Of a stretch of 58,227 nt of DNA, positions 9,401-16,383 are shown piece by piece (position 1 is the stretch's first letter; the number at the start of each line of letters is the position of its first letter). Location: contig JAJUIU010000015.1 of NCBI GenBank assembly GCA_029267445.1, positions 1 through 58,227 of the forward strand, given 5' to 3'. Position numbers and translations under genes: made by a program. The notes under the pieces are model-generated. The model had not been told where the DNA came from. It did no database searches and saw nothing but the letters and a program-made list of their open reading frames with translations. The DNA is from Rhodospirillaceae bacterium (GTDB lineage: Bacteria; Pseudomonadota; Alphaproteobacteria; Azospirillales; Azospirillaceae).

Positions 9401-10072
9401 ACGGAGATCCCGGCCGGGGAGACGCTGTGCCTCGTGGGCGGGGGTCTCGGCAACGCGGTGCTGTTCTCGATCGGGCAGGCGGCGCGGGCCAAGGGCAACC
9501 GGGTCGTCTACTTCGCCGGCTACAAGAAGCTGATCGACCGCTACAAGGTGGAGCAGATCGAGGCGGCGGCCGACGAGGTGATCTGGTGCAGCGACGAGGC
9601 CCCCGGCTTCGCGCCCACCCGGCCGCGGGACAAGAGCTTCGTCGGCAACATCGTGCAGGCGATGGTCGCCTATGCGGAGGGGCGTTTAGGCGAACCGGGC
9701 GTGTCGCTGGTGGAGGTTGACCGCATCGTCGCCATCGGCTCCGACCGGATGATGGCCGCCGTGGCCCAGGCCCGGCACGGGGTGCTGGCCCCGCATCTGA
9801 AGCCGGGCCATGTCGGCATCGGCTCCATCAACTCCCCCATGCAGTGCATGATGAAGGAGATCTGCGCCCAGTGCCTCCAGCTCCACAAGGACCCGGTGAC
9901 GGGGGAGGAGACGGTGGTGTTCTCCTGCTTCAACCAGGACCAGAGCCTGGACCGGGTGGACTGGGGCGTGCTGCGCGAGCGGCTGGGCCAGAACAGCGTG
10001 CAGGAGAAGCTGACCGCCGCCTGGATCGACCGCTGCCTGGGCGTGCGCCCCTGGCGGCAGGCGGCGGAGTAG
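6497..10072 (+). CDS. Fused GltD-like/PyrK-like iron-sulfur flavoprotein oxidoreductase
   Basis: This 1191-residue protein combines two modules. The first resembles the glutamate synthase small subunit: cysteine clusters near residues 246-257 (CIWCHNQGKDSC) and in RICNDCMKSC for iron-sulfur centres, an FAD-binding VVGLGPAGFNL near 385 and an NAD(P)-binding VVVGGGLTAID near 561. The second resembles the electron-transfer subunit of dihydroorotate dehydrogenase B: a ferredoxin-reductase fold, CLVGGGLGNAVLF near 978, and a C-x5-C-x2-C-x17-C cluster at Cys1117, 1123, 1126 and 1144, likely for [2Fe-2S]. The architecture suggests NAD(P)H-linked transfer of electrons to an unknown acceptor. The linker between modules (residues about 822-849) is encoded by a palindromic repeat pair. 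The ATG at 6497 has no obvious ribosome site; a second ATG follows immediately. Confidence 0.85.
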   Translation: MMTDLTLAFGLAFTDLYDRDGLVRIDKRFLDHLREADAALHTRLLAGRADPDALEPKAESDLLIALGPHLDDFLGALFGIRAELTALQAKHRELAPLYTVKRLFVQRRAAKAVAPEEAATLDPAHLLQTLDLPADPGTPAFELAFAHAVTAWEADEAANAAKLDAAARYAAWALHAPEGRAVHGSGLLFQVPRKTDPMNLVHPETIEVDGVTMLQLPWEKRRHREGFALTDAGADLAGALDQANYCIWCHNQGKDSCSKGLRDRKTGEFQKSPFGVTLAGCPLEEKISEFHALKAEGHPVGALAMIAVDNPLCAATGHRICNDCMKSCIYQKQQPVDIPQAETRTLKDVLALPWGFEIYGLLTRWNPLNLRRPLPRPDSGYKVLVVGLGPAGFNLSHHLMNDGHTVVAIDGLKIEPLRPEVSGVDPLGNRVPFRPIRDIASLREPLDDRVMAGFGGVAEYGITVRWDKNFLKIVRLLLERRAAFAMIGGVRFGGTLTIDDAFAAGFDHVALCMGAGRPTVIPMRNGLARGVRQASDFLMALQLTGAARLDTLANLEVRLPIVVVGGGLTAIDTATESLAYYPVQVEKFLQRHEALAAEIGVEALRARWTEEEREVADEFIAHARALRAEREAAAREGRAPRIQALLTEWGGATLAYRRRMVDAPSYTLNHEEVEKGFEEGIRFVETATPTAVEVDRYGHASGLTVTLGDGRAKTLPARTILIAAGTQPNTVLAREDGRIELDGKYFRALDTDGRPVTPERLSKPAAVHVLMHGAGDGRFVSFFGDLHPSFAGNVVKAMGGAKQGYPVVSRILAGRPPVELQTSPFDGLRVRSEGTTAATGPHPEPVEGGGRRTPAQTLIARMNQELRAVVERVERLTPTIIEVVVRAPRAARRFEPGQFYRLQNFEVLAPKAAGTTLAMEGLALTGAWVDKDQGLLSTIVLEMGGSSDLCAYLKPGEPVILMGPTGEPTEIPAGETLCLVGGGLGNAVLFSIGQAARAKGNRVVYFAGYKKLIDRYKVEQIEAAADEVIWCSDEAPGFAPTRPRDKSFVGNIVQAMVAYAEGRLGEPGVSLVEVDRIVAIGSDRMMAAVAQARHGVLAPHLKPGHVGIGSINSPMQCMMKEICAQCLQLHKDPVTGEETVVFSCFNQDQSLDRVDWGVLRERLGQNSVQEKLTAAWIDRCLGVRPWRQAAE
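8961..9043. repeat. Inverted palindromic repeat pair inserted in frame in the flavoprotein gene
   Basis: Copy 1 (8961-8989) reads CTTCGACGGGCTCAGGGTGAG. Copy 2 (9016-9043) is the inverse form with CCCGAGCCTGTCGAGG. Both are translated, giving SPFDGLRVRSE and PHPEPVEGGG, and the frame stays open. The site is the junction between the two enzyme modules. Confidence 0.9.
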
Positions 10073-10134
10073 GTGCCGGTTGATAAGGGCGGCGGCCGCG
10101 TTATCTTCCGGCGCCCCACCAGCTGAAGGCCCCC

Positions 10135-10809
10135 ATGCCCTTCCCCCGCCCGATCCGGGCCGTCGTGTTCGACATGGACGGCCTGCTGCTGGATACCGAG
10201 AAGCCGGTGCGCACGGCGTCGCTGGCGGCGGCGGCGCGGCTGGGCCGGCCGATGGACGAGGCGACGTACGCCCTGCTGATCGGCCGCACCTTCCCCACCG
10301 TGCGGTCCCTGCTGCTGGAGCATTTCGGCGGGGAGGCGGAGCTGGAGGCGTTCTGGACCGCCTTCCGCGGCATCCTGGCCGATGTGTCGGCGGGCGGCAT
10401 CGCCCTGATGCCGGGGGTTGTGGAGCTGATCGACCATCTGGACGCGCGCGGGCTGCCGCTGGCCGTCTGCACCTCCACGGGGCGGGAGCGGGCGCTGCAC
10501 CACCTCGCCAAGGCCGGGATCTCCCACCGCTTCCGCCATGTGGTGGGCGGGGACGACGTGGAGCGGGGCAAGCCGCACCCGGACCCCTACCTGAAGGCGG
10601 CCGGCCTGCTGGGCCAGGACCCGGCCCACTGCCTGGCCCTGGAGGACAGCCACAACGGCATCCGCGCCGCCCACGCGGCCGGCATGATGGCGGTGATGGT
10701 GCCGGACCTGCTGCCTGCGACGGACGAGATGCGGGGCCTCTGCCTGCACGTGGCGGACGACCTGCACGCCGTGCGCGCCCTGCTCGCCCGGATCGACGCG
10801 GCGGCCTAG
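10135..10809 (+). CDS. HAD-superfamily phosphatase, beta-phosphoglucomutase-like
   Basis: A 224-residue cytosolic HAD hydrolase with all four motifs: I, VVFDMDGLLLDTE, nucleophile Asp and acid/base Asp; II, CTSTGRE; III, the Lys in GKPHPDPY; IV, LALEDSHNGI. A helical cap lies between motif I and motif II, as in subfamily IA phosphatases and beta-phosphoglucomutase. Substrate is unknown; sugar phosphates are typical. It follows the flavoprotein by 62 bp. Its stop codon interlocks with that of thiE on the other strand, with 4 nt shared. Confidence 0.9.
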   Translation: MPFPRPIRAVVFDMDGLLLDTEKPVRTASLAAAARLGRPMDEATYALLIGRTFPTVRSLLLEHFGGEAELEAFWTAFRGILADVSAGGIALMPGVVELIDHLDARGLPLAVCTSTGRERALHHLAKAGISHRFRHVVGGDDVERGKPHPDPYLKAAGLLGQDPAHCLALEDSHNGIRAAHAAGMMAVMVPDLLPATDEMRGLCLHVADDLHAVRALLARIDAAA

Positions 10810-11420
10810 CCTTTCCAGGCCCGGATCAGGGCGGCCATGGCGGCCCCCGGATATTCCGCCGCCATCACCCCGCCCATGACGGCGATCCCCGCCGCCCCGC
10901 CCGCGCGGCAGGCGGCGGCGTTGGCGGGCGCGATCCCGCCAAGGGCCAGGACGGGGACGCCGAACCGTTCCGCCTGCGCAACGATGCCGGACCCCAGCGC
11001 CGGGCCGTAGCCGGGCTTGCTGTCCGTCGGGAAGATCGGGCTGAGGGTCACGTAGTCTGCCCCGGCCTCCGCCGCGCGGCGCACATCGTCAAGCGTGTGG
11101 CAGGAGAGGCCGACGAGGGAATCCCGGCCCAAAACCGCCCGCGCGGCGCGGACGTCCCCACCGCCGGGCAGGTGGATGCCGTCGCAAAGCCGGGCGGCCT
11201 CCAGGTCGCCATGGACGGTGAGCACCGCGCCATGGCGGCGGGCGACCGGCAGCAGCGCGCGCAACAGGTCCAGCCGCTCGGCCGGCGTCAGGTCCTTCTC
11301 CCGCAGGCTGGCCCAGCGGCAGCCGGCGGCGAAGGCTTCCTCCAGCACAGCGGCAAGCGGCGTCCGCGCACCGAGCCGGTCGGTGATCAGCAGGATCGGC
11401 GGATCGGGCAGCGCCGTCAC
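10806..11420 (-). CDS. thiE: Thiamine phosphate synthase (ThiE)
   Basis: A 204-residue TIM-barrel enzyme that joins HMP pyrophosphate to the thiazole phosphate. Visible signatures are LLITDR at the first strand, SLREKDL (diphosphate-binding), DGIHLPGGGDV, VGLSCHTLDD, YVTLSPIFPTDSKPGYGP and the phosphate-binding ALGGI and IAVMGGV. It is the last gene of the leftward thi operon. The start is the GTG at 11420. Its likely ribosome site, GAGGGGGGTGAGGG, is the edge of a palindromic repeat filling the gap to thiG. TenI-like roles cannot be excluded, but the operon context supports ThiE. Confidence 0.88.
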   Translation of the reverse strand: MTALPDPPILLITDRLGARTPLAAVLEEAFAAGCRWASLREKDLTPAERLDLLRALLPVARRHGAVLTVHGDLEAARLCDGIHLPGGGDVRAARAVLGRDSLVGLSCHTLDDVRRAAEAGADYVTLSPIFPTDSKPGYGPALGSGIVAQAERFGVPVLALGGIAPANAAACRAGGAAGIAVMGGVMAAEYPGAAMAALIRAWKG

Positions 11421-11594
11421 CCCTCACCCCCCTCGCTCACGCTCGGGACCCTCTCCCGCAGGGGGAGAGGGGGAACCTGCACCGGCGCCCTTCTGGCGCA
11501 GCTGATGTCGCGGCAAGGGAAATGACGCGGTCCCAGTGAACCCTCTCCCCTTGCGGGAGAGGGTGGCGAGGCGGAGCCGAGCCGGGTGAGAGGG
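11418..11594. repeat. Inverted pair of CCCTCTCCC-GGGAGAGGG palindromes between thiG and thiE
   Basis: One copy occupies 11418-11473 (CCCTCTCCCGCAGGGGGAGAGG core plus a CCCTCAC-rich arm). The other occupies 11541-11594 in opposite orientation (CCCTCTCCCCTTGCGGGAGA core plus GGCGAGGCGGAG and GGTGAG arms). Each has its own small hairpin and the two can pair with each other. A second pair of the same family lies at 26722-26903. Confidence 0.85.
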
Positions 11595-11605
11595 AGCTCG
11601 CCGCT

Positions 11606-12385
<780 letters not shown>

Positions 12386-12432
12386 TCAGGCTTCGAACCG
12401 GGTGTACGGAACATGGACCCTGGCAGGTTCGG

Positions 12433-12572
12433 TCCACAGATGGACACAGATGGACACAGATGCCGTGCTTGAGGATCTGCCAGATGAAACCCTGCTGTCC
12501 TCAATCGCCTGCGGCGCAGAAGCGTCGCCAGGCCAGCCGCAGCATCTGTGTTCATCTGTGTCCATCCGTGGA
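12433..12572. repeat. 31-bp inverted repeat built of ACAGATGGAC iterations, between thiS and thiG
   Basis: The left arm (12433-12463) contains tandem ACAGATGGAC units. The reverse complement of the right arm (12542-12572) matches it at 29 of 31 positions, with a loop of 78 nt. It sits inside the thi operon, 56 bp before thiG. It is likely a member of a dispersed palindromic repeat family and may shape mRNA processing or relative expression of thiG. Confidence 0.85.
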
Positions 12573-12587
12573 CGAAATAAACAGGCC

Positions 12588-12788
12588 TCACCCGCCCTGC
12601 AGCACCTTGACGATCTCCACGCTGTCGCCGGGGTTCAGCATGGTCGCCTCCCAGGCGGAGCGGGGCACCACCTCCCCGTTCAGCGCCACGGCGATGCCCC
12701 GGGCCCCTGGCTGGACGCCGTCGGCCGCCAGCAGCTCGATCAATGACGGCGGCGCGTCGGGCCGGGGCTTGCCATTCACCGTGATCAT
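12588..12788 (-). CDS. thiS: Sulfur carrier protein ThiS
   Basis: A 66-residue ubiquitin-like sulfur carrier ending in the required Gly-Gly (KVLQGG), the site of thiocarboxylate formation. It begins MITVNGKPRPD and contains ALNGEVVPRS and NPGDSVEIVKVL, all typical. Its ATG overlaps the TGA of thiO (ATGA), so the two are translationally coupled. No adenylyltransferase gene (thiF) is in the window. Confidence 0.95.
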   Translation of the reverse strand: MITVNGKPRPDAPPSLIELLAADGVQPGARGIAVALNGEVVPRSAWEATMLNPGDSVEIVKVLQGG

Positions 12789-13957
12789 GCGGCGGCCTCC
12801 CGTCCCTTCAGGAACCGGTCCAGGCCGAAGCCGGCGATGCGCGGGTCGATGCGGCCGGTCAGCACGAAGTCGGCCACGCAGTCGGCGGTGACCGGGGTCA
12901 ACAGGATGCCGTTGCGATGGTGCCCGGTGGCGAGCACGAGGCCGTCCACACCCGGCACCGGGCCCAGCACCGGCGCGTCGTCCCTGCTGCCGGGGCGGAA
13001 GCCGGTCCACATCTCCGCGATCGGAAGCTCCTCGATGCCGGGGATGGCGCGCCACGCGGCCTCCAGCAGGGCCAGCACCCCGCCGGCCGTGAGGTCGGCG
13101 TTCCAGCCCTTCTCCTCCGTCGTGGCGCCGACGATCAGGGTGCCGTCCGCACGGGGCACGAGATAGCATTTGGGCGCCCAGATCACATGGCTGGCCAGCG
13201 GGGCCGCCGGGTCCATCCGCAGCGACAGCATCTGCCCCTTCACCGGGCGCACGGGCGGCAGCAGCTCCGGCGGCAGGCCGCCGATCCGGCGCGACCAGGC
13301 GCCGGCGGCCAGCACGACCATGTCCGCCCGGCGCACCTCCCCGTTCACCACCACGCCCCGGACGCGCCCGCCGTCCAGCTCCAGCGCGTCCACGGCGAAG
13401 CCCTCGTGGATGGTGCCGCCGGACGCGACGAAGGCGTCGACCAGCGCGGCGGTGACCGCGCGGTTGTCCACCTGCCCGTCGGCCGGGCTGAACACGGCGG
13501 CGGCGGCGCGCGGGTTCAGGTGCGGTTCGCGCTCCTTCGCTTCGGCCCCGTTCAGCCAGTGGAGGTCGAGGCCCAGCTTCCGCTGGAATTCGTAGTTCGT
13601 GCGCAGCAGGGCCACGTCGTCCCGCGTCAGGGCCACGACCAGCGTCCCCTCCCGCCGCAGGCCGACAGGGCGGCCGCTCGCCGCCTTGAGCTCCGCCGCG
13701 AAGCCGGGCCAGAGCGCCTGGCTTTCGCGGCACAGCGGCAGCAGCGGCTGTTCGCCCGGCTCCGCCTCCACCCCGGCGGCCAGCATCCCGGCGGCGGCGT
13801 GGCTGGCGCCCATGCCCACCGGCCCCTTGTCGTAGAGGTCGACCCGGCAGCCGGAAGCGGCCAGCCGCCAGCCGATGGACAGGCCGATGACGCCACCGCC
13901 GATGACGATGACGTGCGGCCTGGAGGATGCGCGTGTTGGGGTGGATGTCGCGGAAAT
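12785..13957 (-). CDS. thiO: Glycine oxidase ThiO with a probable ATT start
   Basis: A flavoprotein of about 390 residues that oxidises glycine to dehydroglycine for ThiG. It has an N-terminal FAD-binding VIVIGGGVIGLSIGWRLA, GASHAAAGML, a DAO-family core and the C-terminal GLVLATGHHRNGILLTPV. The frame stays open through the upstream riboswitch to 14065. Downstream of the aptamer there is no in-frame ATG, GTG or TTG before the FAD motif. An ATT at 13957 has an ideal ribosome site, GGGAGG at 13965-13970 with 7-nt spacing, and is my chosen start. The alternative is an ATG at 13981 inside the aptamer core. Its stop overlaps the thiS start. Confidence 0.85.
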   Translation of the reverse strand: MSATSTPTRASSRPHVIVIGGGVIGLSIGWRLAASGCRVDLYDKGPVGMGASHAAAGMLAAGVEAEPGEQPLLPLCRESQALWPGFAAELKAASGRPVGLRREGTLVVALTRDDVALLRTNYEFQRKLGLDLHWLNGAEAKEREPHLNPRAAAAVFSPADGQVDNRAVTAALVDAFVASGGTIHEGFAVDALELDGGRVRGVVVNGEVRRADMVVLAAGAWSRRIGGLPPELLPPVRPVKGQMLSLRMDPAAPLASHVIWAPKCYLVPRADGTLIVGATTEEKGWNADLTAGGVLALLEAAWRAIPGIEELPIAEMWTGFRPGSRDDAPVLGPVPGVDGLVLATGHHRNGILLTPVTADCVADFVLTGRIDPRIAGFGLDRFLKGREAAA

Positions 13958-13964
13958 CTTGGGA

Positions 13965-14042
13965 CCTCCCTTCGCCGGCATGACCCGGATCAGGTTCGAC
14001 GGGTGTGATCTCAGCCGCCCGCATGGTCGGACGGCACCCCGG
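13965..14042 (-). promoter_or_regulatory. TPP riboswitch (THI element)
   Basis: Read on the minus strand, the conserved THI-box elements occur in order: GGGGTGCCG, GGCTGAGATCAC, ACCCG, GAACCTGATCCGGGTCATGCC and GGCGAAGGGAGG. The 3' AGGGAGG doubles as the apparent ribosome site of thiO, so ligand binding would hide it and repress translation of the thi operon when thiamine pyrophosphate is plentiful. Confidence 0.96.
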
Positions 14043-14113
14043 ATGATGCCCGGATTCATGGACATCCCGGCTCACGAAAGCAAGGGCCTGGAACGCCCGG
14101 ATTCCGCCAAGCT

Positions 14114-14184
14114 GTAAAGGCACCGCGTCAATCGGTAAAGGACGCTTGACAGGCCCATCGCGCCGATGTAAAGGTCCCTTGTCA
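14114..14184 (+). promoter_or_regulatory. Three phased 17-bp operator-like repeats around a sigma-70 promoter
   Basis: Copies of GTAAAGG-N6-GTCA type start at 14114 (GTAAAGGCACCGCGTCA), 14135 (GTAAAGGACGCTTGACA) and 14168 (GTAAAGGTCCCTTGTCA). Copies 2 and 3 share 14 of 17 bases, and copy 3 has an AAGG-TC-CCTT dyad. Starts are 21 and 33 bp apart, about two and three helical turns, so all lie on one DNA face. A promoter fits within them: TTGACA at 14146-14151 and TAAAGG at 14169-14174, spacer 17. The XRE protein encoded at the end of the downstream operon is the obvious candidate ligand. Confidence 0.6.
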
Positions 14185-14257
14185 TTTGGTCAGGTGTGGT
14201 TGACAGGCGGGCTGGATCGGCCCGCGCCACACCGGACCGCGAGGGACGGAGGGCGTC

Positions 14258-14473
14258 ATGGGACGGGAGCGGATGGCGGCGGCGCGGCGGAAGGGGTTGG
14301 CGATCGCGCTCGCCTTCTTCGCGCTGGGCTACGCCGCTGGCGCCGACCGGACTGAGGCTCCGGCCCCGCATCACGCCGACCGGCAGGCGGCGGAGCAGGT
14401 GACGGCGCTCAGCCACGCCGTACGCGACCTGGCCGAGGCGGTGGCGGCGATCGCCACCACGCGGAACCCCTGA
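14258..14473 (+). CDS. Small single-pass membrane protein, first gene of the membrane/XRE operon
   Basis: A 71-residue protein with a good ribosome site (GGAGGG). A basic N-terminus (RERMAAARRKG) leads into one hydrophobic helix, LAIALAFFALGYAAGA. A His/Ala-rich stretch and an amphipathic helix follow (AAEQVTALSHAVRDLAEAV). I recognise no family. It is not visibly a paralogue of the four larger proteins downstream. It sits 21 bp before the next gene and should share its promoter. Confidence 0.6.
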   Translation: MGRERMAAARRKGLAIALAFFALGYAAGADRTEAPAPHHADRQAAEQVTALSHAVRDLAEAVAAIATTRNP

Positions 14474-14493
14474 CGGCGGCGAGGGAAACGGAC

Positions 14494-14970
14494 ATGACCG
14501 ACGGGATCGACACGAACACCAAGGGCTGGGCGTTCGGCGGCTGGTGCGGCAACTCGGAGGAGGAGCGGCGGCTGCTCCGCCGGGCGTTCCTGCTCGGCTT
14601 CTTCTGCGGCGCGCTGACGGTGCTGTCCCTGCTGGAATCCTGCCATGTGTCGCTGAGCATGGTGACGGGCGACGCGTGCCGGCCCTGGCCCGCCTGGGTC
14701 GCCGGCCTGACCGGCGGCCTGCCGATCGCGGCGCTGGCCTGGATGATCGTCGGCGCCGTGCGCAAGGCGCGGGCGGGGGACGAACTGGCCCAGCGGATCG
14801 AGATGGAGGCCTGGACCCTGGCCGCATGGGTCACACTGGCGACACTGGGGATTCTGGGCTTCGTTGAACTTGTCATCGACGGGTTCGACGTGCCGCTGGT
14901 CGTCTTCATCCTGCCGCTGGTCTTCGGCTACGTGGTCGGGCTCGCCCGCGCCATGGGCCGCTACAACTGA
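14494..14970 (+). CDS. Four-helix membrane protein, paralogue A of the XRE cassette
   Basis: A 158-residue membrane protein with about four hydrophobic segments (residues 31-48, 70-90, 106-128, 133-152). A cytoplasmic-looking loop before helix 3 carries GDELAQRIEMEAWTL (Asp96-Glu97), a signature shared by all four paralogues. LLESCH and IDGFDVP are shared with paralogue B. Membrane proteins with a DE-x4-I-x5 loop encoded beside small XRE regulators occur in other bacteria, where their function is unknown. The ribosome site is GCGAGGG. Confidence 0.7.
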   Translation: MTDGIDTNTKGWAFGGWCGNSEEERRLLRRAFLLGFFCGALTVLSLLESCHVSLSMVTGDACRPWPAWVAGLTGGLPIAALAWMIVGAVRKARAGDELAQRIEMEAWTLAAWVTLATLGILGFVELVIDGFDVPLVVFILPLVFGYVVGLARAMGRYN

Positions 14971-14984
14971 GGGGAGCCGGGACG

Positions 14985-15434
14985 ATGACCGACATCATGA
15001 CCGATCGGCGCCGCCGCTTCGCCAGGTACCGGGACGGGGCCGTCCTGTTCGTCGCCGGCATGGTGTCGGGCTATCTGGGCTCGGCCGCCTTGCGGGAAAG
15101 CTGCCACGGCTTCTGGACGGACGCGACCTGCGTGCCTGAGCCGGGCTGGAGTGCGGCGATCAAGGCGGCCCTGTCCATGGGCGTGCTGCTGCTCGCCCTG
15201 GTCATGGCCCAGAGGGTCAGCCGGGGCTGTGACGAGATGGTCCAGATGATCGACCTCAAGGGCTGGCGCCTGTCGGCCTGGATCGCCGTCGCCGCGCTGG
15301 GCGTGATCGGCGTGCTCGAGGTCGCCATTCCCGGCTTTGACGTGCCTGCGCTGCTGCTGGCCCTGATCCTGCTGCTGGGGCAGGCGGTCGGCCGCACGCT
15401 GGTCGGCTGGCAATACGGTGCCACGGAGGATTGA
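14985..15434 (+). CDS. Four-helix membrane protein, paralogue B of the XRE cassette
   Basis: A 149-residue membrane protein starting 15 bp after paralogue A, with a GAGGGGAG ribosome site. It keeps the family loop as CDEMVQMIDLKGWRLSAW (Asp83-Glu84). It shares ESCH near residue 38 and PGFDVPALL with paralogue A, so A and B look like the most recent duplicates. Additional Cys residues lie in the first extracytoplasmic loop (ESCH, ATCVPEP). Function unknown. Confidence 0.7.
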   Translation: MTDIMTDRRRRFARYRDGAVLFVAGMVSGYLGSAALRESCHGFWTDATCVPEPGWSAAIKAALSMGVLLLALVMAQRVSRGCDEMVQMIDLKGWRLSAWIAVAALGVIGVLEVAIPGFDVPALLLALILLLGQAVGRTLVGWQYGATED

Positions 15435-15437
15435 CCC

Positions 15438-15917
15438 ATGACCGACATCCTGAACATCGCGGAGGGGACCATGACCGACGGCGAAACCCGTGAGACCGGC
15501 CAGGGCCGGGGCCGCTTCGCCCAGTGGCTCTCCTGCCTGTCCGCCGCCGACCGCAAGGACCTGCGGTGGCTCGGCGTGGGCGGCCTGGGCATGGGCTTCT
15601 TCACCGGCCTGCAGGCCGGGGGCGACGCGGCCGGCCTGTCGGCGGCCAACATCGGCATGATCCTGGCGACGCTGGCCTTCCTGGCGCTCACCATCCGCCA
15701 CTGGCTGCGCATCTCCGGCCGGCAGGACGAGATGTACCGGCAGATCGAGGGCTTCGGCCTGCGCGCCGCCGGGATCGCCGTGGTGGCGCTGGCCGTGTTG
15801 AGCGGGCTGCTGGAGCTGCACCTGGGCACGCCCGTCGTGCCCATCTGGGTCGCCATCCCCGTGTTCATGGTCACACTGGTCGCTGGCACGGTGATCGCCG
15901 GCCGCCGGTACGAGTGA
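15438..15917 (+). CDS. Four-helix membrane protein, paralogue C of the XRE cassette
   Basis: A 159-residue membrane protein starting 4 bp after paralogue B stops. The family loop reads RQDEMYRQIEGFGLRAAG (Asp97-Glu98). The segment SAADRKDLRWLGVGGLG resembles the N-terminal part of paralogue D, so C and D form a second duplicate pair. An internal ATG at 15471 also has a strong ribosome site (GGAGGGG) and would give a 148-residue form closer in length to its siblings. Function unknown. Confidence 0.7.
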   Translation: MTDILNIAEGTMTDGETRETGQGRGRFAQWLSCLSAADRKDLRWLGVGGLGMGFFTGLQAGGDAAGLSAANIGMILATLAFLALTIRHWLRISGRQDEMYRQIEGFGLRAAGIAVVALAVLSGLLELHLGTPVVPIWVAIPVFMVTLVAGTVIAGRRYE

Positions 15918-15948
15918 CCGGGTGCTGCGAGGATGAGGAACCCGACCG

Positions 15949-16383
15949 ATGGCTGAGATCACCCTGGGCGGCCTCTGGATCAAATGGTCCAGCCTGTCCA
16001 AGCGCGACAAGCGGACCCTGCTGGCCGCCGCCGGGCTGTCGGGTCTGGCCGGCGGTCTGGCGGGCGCGATGGACGACCTGATCGCCGGCCCGAAGGACGC
16101 CCTCGGCCCGGTCGACATGCTGTGGATCGCCGCCCCCCTCGCCTGCCTCGGTGGCATGATCTGGCTGCTGGCCCGCTTCTCCGCCCGCCAGGACGAGCTC
16201 TACCGGACGCTGGAGACGCTCGCCCTGAAGATCGCCGCCGTCATCACCTTCTCCGTGCTGTTCGCCGCCATGGTGATCGAAGAGGCGCTGGGCGTCTGGC
16301 TGTTGAAAAGCGACGGCACCTTCCTGGTCTGCGTCCTGGCCTACGTGATCGGCTGGGTCGTCGCCACCCGGAGACACCTGTGA
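15949..16383 (+). CDS. Four-helix membrane protein, paralogue D of the XRE cassette
   Basis: A 144-residue membrane protein. The family loop reads RQDELYRTLETLALKIAA (Asp82-Glu83). Helices flank it at about residues 22-40, 56-76, 92-108 and 116-138. Its stop codon overlaps the ATG of the XRE regulator (TGATG), so the last membrane protein and the regulator are translationally coupled. Function unknown; a sensor or sequestering role toward the XRE protein is a reasonable inference. Confidence 0.7.
   Translation: MAEITLGGLWIKWSSLSKRDKRTLLAAAGLSGLAGGLAGAMDDLIAGPKDALGPVDMLWIAAPLACLGGMIWLLARFSARQDELYRTLETLALKIAAVITFSVLFAAMVIEEALGVWLLKSDGTFLVCVLAYVIGWVVATRRHL

Noticed and set aside
7147-9720. 857-residue frame in the same direction within the flavoprotein gene, and a 584-residue antisense frame
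   Set aside because: Both lack motifs and have Arg/Gly/Ala-rich composition; the 1191-residue frame holds all cofactor motifs.
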